The position numbers and the translations under genes were made by a program. Source: Caldisericales bacterium (GTDB lineage: Bacteria; Caldisericota; Caldisericia; Caldisericales; Caldisericaceae). Taken from it: a stretch of 64,000 bases of DNA. Where the stretch lies: the NCBI GenBank assembly GCA_015489815.1, contig WFZA01000020.1, positions 1 through 64,000 of the forward strand, read 5' to 3'. Under the pieces are notes generated by a model that saw nothing but the letters and a program-made list of their open reading frames with translations, was not told where the DNA came from and ran no database searches. Of the stretch, positions 29,146-37,799 are shown in pieces (the first letter of the stretch is position 1; each line of letters opens with the position of its first letter).

Positions 29146-29556
29146 TTACAAATCCTGAAATATCCTTGCTTGTGAAATTCCAGGCGCTAAAATATCCAGG
29201 TCAAGAAAGTAGCCAAAAGGTGTTTGATACACTTCGAATCCCACATTCTTTAATCTTTCTTCAGACTTATCAAGGATCTCCTTTGCAACTAACGGATCAG
29301 ATTTACTCGTGGAAAGATGAGCAAATGAGTGGAGTATTATTCTTTTCGTTTTATTTTTACCAGCAGCCCACTTTATACTTTTTATAAGTTTCTTAACCTT
29401 TTTAGGTACTTCCTCTTCGTCTTCTTTCTCCACATGAATGAAAGCAACGAGTACATCGTTAAATTCTTTTGAGCCCTGTGCATCAGGGAAATCTGGCAAT
29501 GTTTTTGTCGTTACATTGTACTTAAATTTATCGGAATAAATCATTAAAAGTTTCAT
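29146..29556 (-). CDS. Stand-alone archaeal-type threonyl-tRNA synthetase editing domain
   Basis: 136 aa that I recognise as the archaeal ThrRS N-terminal editing domain (tRNA-Thr_ED, DTD-like fold), here as a free protein. Features shared with the archaeal domain include the MKLLMIYSD start, FIHVEKED, RIILHSFAHLS and EVYQTPFGYF. In archaea the domain removes serine mischarged onto tRNA-Thr, and the fold is related to D-aminoacyl-tRNA deacylases. It has no synthetase catalytic domain. The gene follows ruvB by 8 bp with AGGAGG before ATG. Bacterial ThrRS normally uses an unrelated N2 editing domain, so transfer from archaea is likely. The substrate is unknown. Confidence 0.82.
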   Translation of the reverse strand: MKLLMIYSDKFKYNVTTKTLPDFPDAQGSKEFNDVLVAFIHVEKEDEEEVPKKVKKLIKSIKWAAGKNKTKRIILHSFAHLSTSKSDPLVAKEILDKSEERLKNVGFEVYQTPFGYFLDLDILAPGISQARIFQDL

Positions 29557-29564
29557 ATTGCCTC

Positions 29565-30533
29565 CTAAAAAAGAGTATTCTCCTCGCTTTTGCCAATGTA
29601 CTTTCTGGCTTTTATTGTAGCAATCCGGCCTTTTGGAGTTCTTAATACAAAATTTATTTTCATTAAATATGGTTCGATTATGTCCTCTATCGTTCCTTTA
29701 TCTTCCCCCATAGCAGTGGAGAGCGTTTCTATACCAACAGGTCCGCCTTTAAACTTTCCAACGAGATTATGCAGATACTTTCTATCCAATTCGTTCAATC
29801 CAAATTCGTCTATCCGTAAACTGGAACACGCTTCGATAACAACTTCGCTATCTATAATACGCTTGTTCTTAACCTCAGCAAAGTCTCTTACCCTTCGAAG
29901 AAGTTGTATCGCAATTCTTGGCACTCCTCTTGCACGCTTCCCTATAAGAAGTGCTGCCTCGTCAGAAATTTTTATATTAAGAATCTTGCCATCATGAAGT
30001 ACAATTTCTTTTAATTCTTCTGGCGTGTATAGCTCGAGATGGTACACTATACCAAACCTATCACGCAGAGGAGGAGAAATCAATCCAAAACGCGTGGTAG
30101 CTCCTATCAAAGTAAAGCGGTTTAAGTTTAAAACAATCGTATGGGCAGAGCGTTTCGAACCTGCAACGATAGGAAGCTTAAAGTCTTCCATAGCTGAATA
30201 CAACACCTCTTCAACAGACTTTGGAAGCCTGTGGATCTCGTCAATAAATAGAATATCCCCTTTTGATAGGCCTATAAGAATTGCAGCAAGGTCACCCACT
30301 TTTTCGATTGCAGGCCCAGTTGTATGTTTAATAGAAACACCCAACTCATTCGCAATAATGCCAGACAGCGTCGTTTTGCCAAGGCCCGGAGGACCGTAAA
30401 ATAAAGTATGGTCCAATGTAGCATTGCGCGACTTTGCAGAATTTATAAAAACTTTAAGACTTTCTTTAATTGATTCCTGGCCAACAAAATCCGAGAGTTT
30501 TTGAGGCCTTATAGTCTTATTACTATTTTGCAT
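29565..30533 (-). CDS. ruvB: Holliday junction branch migration ATPase RuvB
   Basis: Hexameric AAA+ motor that drives branch migration with RuvA. 322 aa. Walker A GPPGLGKTT is at about residue 46, Walker B LFIDEIHRL, sensor IGATTRFGLI with the arginine finger region, and a C-terminal winged-helix domain (VGIETLSTAMGED). The ATG overlaps the end of ruvA by 11 bp. ruvC-ruvA-ruvB is the usual order. Confidence 0.97.
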   Translation of the reverse strand: MQNSNKTIRPQKLSDFVGQESIKESLKVFINSAKSRNATLDHTLFYGPPGLGKTTLSGIIANELGVSIKHTTGPAIEKVGDLAAILIGLSKGDILFIDEIHRLPKSVEEVLYSAMEDFKLPIVAGSKRSAHTIVLNLNRFTLIGATTRFGLISPPLRDRFGIVYHLELYTPEELKEIVLHDGKILNIKISDEAALLIGKRARGVPRIAIQLLRRVRDFAEVKNKRIIDSEVVIEACSSLRIDEFGLNELDRKYLHNLVGKFKGGPVGIETLSTAMGEDKGTIEDIIEPYLMKINFVLRTPKGRIATIKARKYIGKSEENTLF

Positions 30534-31089
30534 TGCTCAACTTTTTGATAGCAATTTTAACAAGTTCTTCTACTGTCCCCTCTTCCTCTTTTATATCTTT
30601 AATAACTTTTCTTATTTCCTCGTTATTGTATCCAAGTGAAGCAAGCGCAGAACGAACGAGCTTTATTTTTTCACTTTCCACTTTTTTCTCTTCTACTTTA
30701 AGTTCCCCACCAAGCTCGATGACAATACGCTTTGCCGTCCGCTCACCTATTCCAGGGACAGGCTTGAACGCCTTATAATCCCCATTTTCAACGGCATTAA
30801 TAAACTTATCTTTACTCATTACACGAAAAATATTCATAGCAGTTTTTGCACCGATGCCGTTCACTTTTTTTATAATCAAGTCGAACAGGCGCTTTTCCGA
30901 GCGGTCCGCAAAACCGTAGAAAGTAATTTCGTTTTCTTTAATATTCTCGTAAATATACAAGGTATAAGTTCGATCAATAAGAAAGTTACCAGGCCTTGAA
31001 ACAAATACTTCAAAGCCGATTCCATTAGTAAAAACAATTACAGAACTTTCACCAATCTCTTTAATTATCCCTGTAAGCAACCCTACCAT
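30523..31089 (-). CDS. ruvA: Holliday junction branch migration protein RuvA
   Basis: Tetrameric junction-binding partner of RuvB. 188 aa. An N-terminal OB fold (MVGLLTGIIKEIG) is followed by two helix-hairpin-helix motifs (VNGIGAKTA, VPGIGERTAKRI). The C-terminal RuvB-binding domain has ALASLGYNNEEI. It starts 4 bp after ruvC. Confidence 0.96.
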   Translation of the reverse strand: MVGLLTGIIKEIGESSVIVFTNGIGFEVFVSRPGNFLIDRTYTLYIYENIKENEITFYGFADRSEKRLFDLIIKKVNGIGAKTAMNIFRVMSKDKFINAVENGDYKAFKPVPGIGERTAKRIVIELGGELKVEEKKVESEKIKLVRSALASLGYNNEEIRKVIKDIKEEEGTVEELVKIAIKKLSNAK

Positions 31090-31093
31090 TATG

Positions 31094-31588
31094 CTAAGCC
31101 TCTATGGAGCGAATATAAGGAAGCGTATATATGTGACACAGAGCAAGAGCAATACCGTCCGCTGCGTCATCAGGCGTAGGTTTTTTCTTCATATTTAAGA
31201 TTCTTTGAACGGCAAATTGCACATCGCGCTTTGACGCGCGCCCATTCCCAATTAGTGCCTTTTTCGCTTCCAGTGGTGTGTACTCAAAAATCTCTTTTCC
31301 AAATTCTGATATGACGAGCATTGCAACACCACGCGCCTCACTTACATTTACGACCGTTTTTAGATTCGTATTAAAGAAAATTTTTTCTACAGACACTTGA
31401 TCTATATCGTATTTTTCAAAAATTTCGTGTAACTTCGTGTATATAACAAATAAGCGATCCGGAACCTTTCTTGTAGGTGGAGTTTTAATCACACCATAAC
31501 TTAAAAGTGTTAGTTCTCCACCTTTCTCCTTAACAAGGCCAAACCCTGTACTGGCAAGCCCCGGATCAATTCCTAAAATAACAGACAT
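31094..31588 (-). CDS. ruvC: Holliday junction resolvase RuvC
   Basis: Endonuclease that resolves Holliday junctions. 164 aa. The RNase H-like acidic residues are seen: D7 in GIDPG, the Glu in SVEKIFF, and DDAADG near the C-terminus. It starts immediately at the end of the yebC stop codon, a common yebC-ruvC arrangement. Confidence 0.96.
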   Translation of the reverse strand: MSVILGIDPGLASTGFGLVKEKGGELTLLSYGVIKTPPTRKVPDRLFVIYTKLHEIFEKYDIDQVSVEKIFFNTNLKTVVNVSEARGVAMLVISEFGKEIFEYTPLEAKKALIGNGRASKRDVQFAVQRILNMKKKPTPDDAADGIALALCHIYTLPYIRSIEA

Positions 31589-32347
31589 CTATCCGATCTT
31601 TTCACTAATCTGTTTTAATTCGTTTTCGTCTATATCGTAGTTCGTATAGTAGTCTTGAACATCGTCGTGGTCTTCCAGTGCATTACAGAGTTTAAGCACT
31701 TTCACTGCATCGTCGCCTGTAACTTTAACAGTTGTTTTTGGTTCAAGCACTACTTCAGCGCTTTTTACCACAACACCTTCTTCTTCTAACTTCTTACGCA
31801 CATCCTCCAGAGACTTCGGTTCAGTGTAAACAGTAAATACACCTTCTTCTTCTTTTAAGTCTTCACCACCTGCATCGGCAACGAGCATAAAGAGTTCATC
31901 GTAGTCCATACCGTTTGGATCAATTTCAATTTCACCTTTGTTTTCAAAGTTCCAGGAAACCGCACCAGACTCTGCAAGGCTGCCGCCGTAATTGCTTAAA
32001 ATTCTTCTTAATTCAGCAACGGTTCGGTTCTTGTTATCCGTGGAAATTTTTAAAATAAAGGCAACACCCGCAGGACCATATGCTTCATATGTAAATTCCT
32101 CGTAAGTAACACCGGGAAGTTCGCCCGTACCACGCATAATTGCCTTTTTAATGTTGTCCATTGGCATCCCCAACTTCTTTGCCTTGTCTATTGCGTTACG
32201 CAAACGGGCATTTGTTTCTGGATTGCCACCCCCCTGCTTTGCAGCAATAATAATTTCTTTCGTTAACTTTGTAAAAAGCTTACCTCTCTTTGCATCCTGC
32301 GAGCTTTTTCTCGCCTGAATGTTATGCCATTTTGAATGTCCTGACAT
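31589..32347 (-). CDS. yebC: YebC/PmpR family protein
   Basis: 252 aa with the hallmark start MSGHSKWHNIQARKSSQDAK and the internal YEAYGPAGVAF and GGSLAESGAVSWNF motifs. Family members are reported as transcription regulators and, more recently, as factors helping ribosomes through proline stretches. AGGAGG precedes the ATG. It lies between pdxT and ruvC. Confidence 0.93.
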   Translation of the reverse strand: MSGHSKWHNIQARKSSQDAKRGKLFTKLTKEIIIAAKQGGGNPETNARLRNAIDKAKKLGMPMDNIKKAIMRGTGELPGVTYEEFTYEAYGPAGVAFILKISTDNKNRTVAELRRILSNYGGSLAESGAVSWNFENKGEIEIDPNGMDYDELFMLVADAGGEDLKEEEGVFTVYTEPKSLEDVRKKLEEEGVVVKSAEVVLEPKTTVKVTGDDAVKVLKLCNALEDHDDVQDYYTNYDIDENELKQISEKIG

Positions 32348-32362
32348 CTTAAAAACCTCCTA

Positions 32363-32938
32363 TTATTTTAAAAATTTTTTAACCATATCTACAAAATACG
32401 AATGTACCCTTAAATCATTCCCGAGCTCTGGATGAAATGCCGAAACAAGAACATTTTTTTCACGAGCAAATACAATACCTTCTGGCACTTCAGCAAGTAC
32501 TTCTACATTTTTCCCGGGGTCTTTCCCTACAGGCGCACGGATAAATATTGCGTGGAAGGGAGTATCAAACCCTTTTACATTAAGATCTATTTCTTTACTA
32601 TCCACCTGCCTGCCAAACGCGTTTCTTATAATCTTTAAGTCAATAAATCCAAACTTAAACTGGTCAAATCCTTCAATTCTGTTAGAAAGCAGTATCATGC
32701 CTGCACAGGTTCCATAAATTGGCATACCTTCCTCAAAACGCTTTTTTATAACACCTTCTAATTGAAAAGCCTGAATAAGCCTACCCATAGTGGTACTCTC
32801 ACCACCCGGCATAACGAGGCCGTCAACCTTTTCAATTTCTTCTGCTTTCCTCACAGGATAGGATTCAACTCCTACTCTTTTAAGCATATCCATATGCTCA
32901 GATACGGCACCCTGCAGAGCAAGCACACCTATTTTCAT
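32363..32938 (-). CDS. pdxT: Pyridoxal 5'-phosphate synthase glutaminase subunit PdxT
   Basis: Releases ammonia from glutamine for PdxS in the DXP-independent vitamin B6 pathway. 191 aa. LALQGAVSEHM, MPGGESTTMG, the nucleophile Cys in YGTCAGMILL, and AFHPEL with the catalytic His/Glu are present. The ATG overlaps the pdxS stop (TAATG). Confidence 0.96.
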   Translation of the reverse strand: MKIGVLALQGAVSEHMDMLKRVGVESYPVRKAEEIEKVDGLVMPGGESTTMGRLIQAFQLEGVIKKRFEEGMPIYGTCAGMILLSNRIEGFDQFKFGFIDLKIIRNAFGRQVDSKEIDLNVKGFDTPFHAIFIRAPVGKDPGKNVEVLAEVPEGIVFAREKNVLVSAFHPELGNDLRVHSYFVDMVKKFLK

Positions 32939-33825
32939 TACTCACTCCTTAATTGCATTTTATCTTTATCTGTAAGATCCCTTATGTCAATTCCTGGCAT
33001 TTCTTCGCCAAGATCTTCTGATATCTTTGCAAGGATTTTGGGATCGTCAAAGTAAGTAGTAGCAGCAACTATTGCTTCTGCACGCTTCTTTGGATTGGAC
33101 GACTTGAATATGCCAGATCCAACAAATATTCCATCTGCGCCAAGTTGCATCATAAGTGAGGCATCAGCAGGCGTCGCTATACCTCCTGCAGCAAAATTCA
33201 CGACAGGCAGTCTGCCTAACTCCTTTACTTCTTTCAAAAGGTCAATAGGTACACGAAGCTCTTTTGCTTCTACATACAATTCTTCTTCTGACATATTCTG
33301 AACCTTTCTAATCTCGTCCATTACGATGCGCATATGCCTTACCGCTTCAACAATATTACCAGTACCAGGTTCTCCCTTCGTCCGAATCATTGCTGCCCCT
33401 TCAGAAATTCTTCTTAACGCTTCGCCTAGATTGCGCGCCCCACAAACGAAAGGGACTTTGAAGTTCCACTTATTTATGTGGTGTACTTCATCTGCAGGAG
33501 TTAGAACTTCACTCTCGTCGATAAAATCAATACCTATTGCTTCAAGAATCTGGGCTTCGGCAAAATGCCCTATTCTTACCTTGGCCATTACTGGTATAGA
33601 AACGGCATTCATAATATCTTTAACAAGTTTTGGATCTGCCATTCTGGCCACTCCGCCTTCTTTCCTGATGTCAGCAGGAATCCGCTCGAGCGCCATAACC
33701 GCAACGGCACCTGCTTTTTCAGCAATTTGTGCCTGTTCTACATTAGTAACATCCATTATAACCCCGCCTTTTAACATTTCGGCAAGGCCTCTTTTAACTT
33801 TAACGGTACCAAATTTTTCTTCCAT
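32938..33825 (-). CDS. pdxS: Pyridoxal 5'-phosphate synthase subunit PdxS
   Basis: Forms PLP from ribose-5-phosphate, glyceraldehyde-3-phosphate and ammonia. 295 aa from the ATG at 33825, which has AGGAGG 9 nt upstream. A TTG at 33843 would place that site inside the gene and is rejected. Family motifs: [30 protein letters not shown] (Schiff-base lysine) and TKGEPGTGN. The PLP-dependent SpeA nearby would use the product. Confidence 0.97.
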   Translation of the reverse strand: MEEKFGTVKVKRGLAEMLKGGVIMDVTNVEQAQIAEKAGAVAVMALERIPADIRKEGGVARMADPKLVKDIMNAVSIPVMAKVRIGHFAEAQILEAIGIDFIDESEVLTPADEVHHINKWNFKVPFVCGARNLGEALRRISEGAAMIRTKGEPGTGNIVEAVRHMRIVMDEIRKVQNMSEEELYVEAKELRVPIDLLKEVKELGRLPVVNFAAGGIATPADASLMMQLGADGIFVGSGIFKSSNPKKRAEAIVAATTYFDDPKILAKISEDLGEEMPGIDIRDLTDKDKMQLRSE

Positions 33826-33849
33826 AAGCACACGCCTCCTCAATTTACT

Positions 33850-33877
33850 ATTGTATTATTTTTACTGTAAAAATCAA
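33850..33877 (-). promoter_or_regulatory. Promoter of the pdxS-pdxT-yebC-ruvCAB operon
   Basis: On the minus strand TTGATT (33872-33877), 16 bp, TACAAT (33850-33855), in the 62-bp gap after the BaiN-like gene. The start would lie about 18 nt before the pdxS ATG. Confidence 0.6.
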
Positions 33878-33887
33878 ATACTCGCAC

Positions 33888-35120
33888 TTATTCATTCTTT
33901 CCGCAGATACTCTTCCCGGCCACATAACCAGTAGAAAAAGATGCCTGTAAGTTATATCCACCAGTAACTGCATCAAGGTCGAGTAATTCTCCAACGATAT
34001 AGAGATTATTAATAATTTTAGAACGCATCGTTCGCGGATCTACCTCTTTTAAACTAACCCCACCCTTTGTAATAATTGCATGAGCAAAACCCTCGCTCCC
34101 AGTAACAGTTATAGGAAAGTGTTTAAATGTATAAACGAGTTTTTCGCGCTCATTTTTCGTAATCTCACTGCATCGTTTGTCACCACTTACGCCAGTTATT
34201 TGAAGAAAAACAGGAATAATTCTTGCAGGCAGCAGGTGCGTAAGTACATTCTTTAACTTCTTCTTTCCGTTCTCAGAAAATTCCCTGATTAGTCTCTTTT
34301 CGAGAATCTCCTTACTAAGCGCAGGTTTAAAATCAATTTCTGCAGATATCTCGCCGCTTATCAAAGGAACAATTTCAGAGGAAAGCGTAAGCACTATAGG
34401 GCCAGAAATTCCCTTAGATGTAAAGACCATATCTCCAAAATGCGTATACTTTTTGTTTCTAAGCAATACGGTAATTCTTACATTCCTTAACGAAAGACCT
34501 TCCAGAGACGGCACCCATTTTTCTTTAAGAACAAGTGGCACAAGCGAAGGGTACAGAGGAGTAACTGTATGCCCTAACTTTTTAAGAATTGAAAACCCGT
34601 CACCTGTCGTTCCGAGGCCTGGAAAACTTTTTCCACCAGTTGCAAGCACGAAGTAATTACCCTTCAGAATGGAACCGTCAGAAAGTTTTGCACCTATTAT
34701 ATTGTTTCCGCTTATTACGAAAGATACGAGAGACTTACCGGTAATTACCCGCACATTTCTTTGTTCTAATTCCGCCTTAAGTGCATTCAAAACATCCTTA
34801 GACCTATTAGAAACAGGAAAAACTCTTTTACCTCTTTCGACTTTTGTTTCGACTCCTATACTGCTTAAAAAATTACGCAGGTCACTGTTTGAAAATTCTG
34901 CCAGCGCATGGTACAAAAATTTCCCGTTGCGTCCAAACGCGTTGATTAAATCGTCGACACTTCCCGCGTTAGTAACATTACAACGACCTTTTCCGGAAAC
35001 GAGAATTTTTAAGCCTAAGCGAGGCATTTTTTCTACTATATAGGTTTCAGAACAAGACGCACTTTGAATCGCAGCCATTATGCCCGCTGCACCGCCACCA
35101 ATTACTATTGTTTTTTTCAC
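33888..35120 (-). CDS. NAD(P)/FAD-dependent oxidoreductase, HI0933/BaiN family
   Basis: 410-aa flavoprotein. The N-terminal dinucleotide motif GGGAAGIMAAI, then SGKGRCNVTNA (family signature), LATGGKSFPGLGTTGDG in the middle, and a C-terminal GGYNLQASFSTGYVAG FAD site. Physiological substrate is unknown for most members. BaiN was implicated in bile-acid reduction, but no such role is implied here. The GTG start has no Shine-Dalgarno and lies 8 nt after a -10 box, so the mRNA is probably leaderless. Confidence 0.88.
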   Translation of the reverse strand: MKKTIVIGGGAAGIMAAIQSASCSETYIVEKMPRLGLKILVSGKGRCNVTNAGSVDDLINAFGRNGKFLYHALAEFSNSDLRNFLSSIGVETKVERGKRVFPVSNRSKDVLNALKAELEQRNVRVITGKSLVSFVISGNNIIGAKLSDGSILKGNYFVLATGGKSFPGLGTTGDGFSILKKLGHTVTPLYPSLVPLVLKEKWVPSLEGLSLRNVRITVLLRNKKYTHFGDMVFTSKGISGPIVLTLSSEIVPLISGEISAEIDFKPALSKEILEKRLIREFSENGKKKLKNVLTHLLPARIIPVFLQITGVSGDKRCSEITKNEREKLVYTFKHFPITVTGSEGFAHAIITKGGVSLKEVDPRTMRSKIINNLYIVGELLDLDAVTGGYNLQASFSTGYVAGKSICGKNE

Positions 35121-35128
35121 AAGAGGAA

Positions 35129-35156
35129 ATTATACAGGAAATATTACATTTGTAAA
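35129..35156 (-). promoter_or_regulatory. Promoter giving a leaderless BaiN-like mRNA
   Basis: On the minus strand TTTACA (35151-35156), 16 bp, TATAAT (35129-35134), then 8 nt to the GTG start. No Shine-Dalgarno fits in between. Confidence 0.7.
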
Positions 35157-35189
35157 GAATATAAATTTTACTTTTTACTTTATTTACTT

Positions 35190-35435
35190 TTATTTGTTTA
35201 CTTTAGTGCCAGAAGACACAAATCTGCCCTTTTTCATCTTAATGTAAGTACCCATATCCACACCAACAACACTTCCACAACGCGGACACTTTACAAACTC
35301 ACCATCTCTAACCGTAAAATCCTTTTCAATTCGGGATTTAATACATATGTGAAGTTCCCCTTTACCTATTTTTAAATATCGAAATAACTTTTTTCCGCAC
35401 TTAGCACATCTAATCGTTAGTATTTTACAGGTCAA
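35190..35435 (-). CDS. Small double zinc-ribbon protein
   Basis: 81 aa. Two CxxC pairs (CAKC at about 10-13 and CPRC at about 49-52) form a probable zinc ribbon, resembling Com-type translational regulators but too divergent to assign. The middle has a strand-rich basic segment. It overlaps the 3' end of the RNase HI gene by 11 bp. The TTG at 35435 is the only plausible start in frame, has no Shine-Dalgarno, and is uncertain. Confidence 0.6.
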   Translation of the reverse strand: MTCKILTIRCAKCGKKLFRYLKIGKGELHICIKSRIEKDFTVRDGEFVKCPRCGSVVGVDMGTYIKMKKGRFVSSGTKVNK

Positions 35436-35820
35436 GCATCATATTGCACAATTTGTCGGCTACTTTTATGTACTTATTCTCTCTTTTTGAATGAACAAAC
35501 TTTAGCATAGGAAATCGCTTCTTCAGAACAAGCAATTCGTCAAGTAATTTCTTTAAGTGTGAGGCTTTCACTCTGTAAATTCCGTTTACCTGAGATACAA
35601 CTAATTCGCTATCAGATACGAGAACATCAGGAGCAATGTTTTTAAAAATGGCAAAGTTTAAAGCATTTATTATTGCCGTATATTCAGCAACATTATTCGT
35701 CGCTATTCCTATGTACTGGGAGGAAAAGTAAAGCACTCTTCCGTTTTCAACAAAAAGGAATGAAGACGAAGCTCTCCCGGGATTTCCTCTGGAAGCCCCG
35801 TCTGTGTAAACTTCAATCAT
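35425..35820 (-). CDS. Ribonuclease HI family protein
   Basis: Cleaves RNA in RNA-DNA hybrids. About 131 aa. All four acidic catalytic positions are visible: Asp in YTDGASRGNPG, Glu in NNVAEYTA, Asp in VSDSELV, Asp in VADKLCN. It lacks the basic protrusion of E. coli RnhA, like the Bacillus YpdQ/YpeP and archaeal type. I chose the ATG at 35820, which overlaps the macrodomain gene by 8 bp. Confidence 0.88.
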   Translation of the reverse strand: MIEVYTDGASRGNPGRASSSFLFVENGRVLYFSSQYIGIATNNVAEYTAIINALNFAIFKNIAPDVLVSDSELVVSQVNGIYRVKASHLKKLLDELLVLKKRFPMLKFVHSKRENKYIKVADKLCNMMLDL

Positions 35821-36361
35821 TTTCAACTACTTTTCTGAAGAGTTCTGGAATTTCAGAGCCTATACCTATAAGGTGTATCTCCTTAAGTGAAGTTTTGTTT
35901 TTGCTTAAAAACTCCTTAATAGTTTCGTAAATAATTTTCGTACCCCGTTCTTTTGGAAAACCAAATATACCACAACTTATCGCAGGAATGCTTATGTTTT
36001 GAAGATTTTTCTCTGTGGCTAACTTCAAAACAGAAAGCACGGCCTTACGCAATTTTTCACCCTCGTCACCTTCACCCCAGACAGGCCCCACGGTATGTAT
36101 AACGAATTTAGCGGGAAGGTTGCCTGCACCCGTTATTACGGCATCTCCCGTTGCCAATGGCCCTCTTTTTTGAACAATTTCGTTACTCTCTTTTTGAATC
36201 TCGTATCCGCCAGCACGGACGATAGCGCCAGCAACACCACCCCCATGGGATAGGTATTTATTCGCCGCATTTACTATTGCATCAACTTTCTCTTTTGTAA
36301 TATCTCCTTCAATAACTTTTATCAACACACCATTTACATTTTTCTCTGTAAGCACCTTCAT
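35813..36361 (-). CDS. Macrodomain protein (ADP-ribose-1''-phosphate / O-acetyl-ADP-ribose type)
   Basis: 182 aa, a single macrodomain of the MacroD/YmdB type that binds ADP-ribose and usually removes it from proteins or O-acetyl-ADP-ribose. Motifs: GDITKEKVDAIVNAANKYL, GGGVAGAI, ATGDAVITGAGNLP and SIPAISCGIFGFP. GGAGT precedes the ATG. It lies between a PfpI-type protein and RNase HI in one operon. Confidence 0.93.
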   Translation of the reverse strand: MKVLTEKNVNGVLIKVIEGDITKEKVDAIVNAANKYLSHGGGVAGAIVRAGGYEIQKESNEIVQKRGPLATGDAVITGAGNLPAKFVIHTVGPVWGEGDEGEKLRKAVLSVLKLATEKNLQNISIPAISCGIFGFPKERGTKIIYETIKEFLSKNKTSLKEIHLIGIGSEIPELFRKVVEND

Positions 36362-36364
36362 AAA

Positions 36365-36874
36365 CTACTCCTTATTTAAAAAGTTAATAATTTCCCTCAT
36401 AAAAGCAGGCAGGTCGTCAGGTCCTCTTGAAGTAATAAGATTTTCGTCAACAACCACTTCTTCATCCACATAGTTTGCACCAGCATTTTTCAAATCGTCT
36501 TTTATCGCATAAAACCCGGTCATCGTAACGCCGTTTACCACTTTTGCAGAAATAAGAACCCAACCCGCATGGCAAATTGCACCCACTACTTTTTCTTCAT
36601 CAAACATCCGCTTTACAAATTGCAAAATCTTTTCACTTCTTCTTAGCCTGTCTGGAGCATACCCGCCAGGTATTACCACGCCGTCAAATTCTTCAAAGTT
36701 AACTTCATTTATAGACTTCTCCGCGTTCATTACAAGCCCTGCTTTAGAATGATACGGCTTCTTTTCAGGCCCAACAAGCACAGACTCAAAACCTGCTTCT
36801 TTAAGCCTATAATAAGGGTAAATTAGTTCGAATTCATTAAAGTTGTCTTCTATTAACACTGCGATCTTCTTCAT
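36365..36874 (-). CDS. DJ-1/PfpI family protein
   Basis: 169 aa. The nucleophile Cys sits in GAICHAGWVL at about residue 100, with the Glu of the first strand region (IEDNFNEFEL) typical of PfpI/YhbO. Members act as proteases, glyoxalases or deglycases, and the exact reaction is debated. The ATG at 36874 follows GGAGG. An upstream GTG at 36883 overlaps that site and is rejected. First gene of the four-gene operon with the macrodomain, RNase HI and zinc-ribbon proteins. Confidence 0.9.
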   Translation of the reverse strand: MKKIAVLIEDNFNEFELIYPYYRLKEAGFESVLVGPEKKPYHSKAGLVMNAEKSINEVNFEEFDGVVIPGGYAPDRLRRSEKILQFVKRMFDEEKVVGAICHAGWVLISAKVVNGVTMTGFYAIKDDLKNAGANYVDEEVVVDENLITSRGPDDLPAFMREIINFLNKE

Positions 36875-36967
36875 ATCTTTCACCTCCAGGATAATTTTAT
36901 CACTATTTCAATAAAAACAAACTTATAATATAATGAGTAAGAAATTCTTTTGTGGAAAGGAGAAACT

Positions 36968-37777
36968 ATGAACATTTTACAATCAATCATACTTGGCATT
37001 ATTCAGGGTGCAACAGAATTCCTTCCAGTGAGCAGTTCAGGTAACCTTGTAATTTATCCAGCTATTTTTAAGTGGGGCACACCTACGCTCTCATTCGTAA
37101 TGGCACTTCATATGGGCACATTTTTTGCCGTTTTTTTCTATTATATAAAGGATGTATGGCGTTTAATTCTTGCATTCTTCAATACATTCAAGAAAAACAG
37201 GACTCCTGAAGAGAGTGCCTATGTAAGGTTATTCTGGATGCTGTTTGTCGCACTTTTGCCGGCAGGAATTGTCGGCGTCCTCTACGCGGATAAAATTGGA
37301 AATGTATTTTCAGAACCGCACATTGTATCGCTATTTTTATTCGTTACAGCAGCAATTTTAATCCTTTCCAGTATAGACTTCAGAAAAAAGTGGGATAGTA
37401 TTGAAAATGTCTCAATAAAACATGCATTAAGCGTAGGATTCTTACAAATCGCTGCACTGTTCCCTGGCATTTCGCGTTCTGGCTCTACAATAGCAGGCGG
37501 AGTCTTTGCAGGTCTTAATAGAGAAGATGCAGCACGCTTTTCCTTTCTGCTTTCAATTCCCACGATAGGCGGCGCAGGGCTGCTTGAGATAAAAAGTGCG
37601 CTGAATGCTTCCGTTTCGGGAGTTTCTCATTCTGCAATATTAGCAGGGTTTATAACTTCATTTATAGTAGGATTTCTATCTATAGGATTTTTCTTTAAAG
37701 TAATAAAGAAAACAAAATTTTACTACTTTGCAATTTACTGTATCTTGCTTGGTATCTTAGGCTTAATATTTGCATAA
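36968..37777 (+). CDS. uppP: Undecaprenyl-diphosphatase UppP (BacA)
   Basis: Integral membrane phosphatase that recycles the lipid carrier of cell wall synthesis. 269 aa with about eight hydrophobic helices. The two active-site motifs are EFLPVSSSGN near residue 20 and PGISRSGST near residue 165. Start ATG at 36968 has GGAAAGGAG upstream. The TTG at 36950 is rejected. Two overlapping TATAAT-like boxes lie at 36924-36934, but no clear -35. Confidence 0.95.
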   Translation: MNILQSIILGIIQGATEFLPVSSSGNLVIYPAIFKWGTPTLSFVMALHMGTFFAVFFYYIKDVWRLILAFFNTFKKNRTPEESAYVRLFWMLFVALLPAGIVGVLYADKIGNVFSEPHIVSLFLFVTAAILILSSIDFRKKWDSIENVSIKHALSVGFLQIAALFPGISRSGSTIAGGVFAGLNREDAARFSFLLSIPTIGGAGLLEIKSALNASVSGVSHSAILAGFITSFIVGFLSIGFFFKVIKKTKFYYFAIYCILLGILGLIFA

Positions 37778-37799
37778 ACAAATAAAAAGGAGGAGGAAA

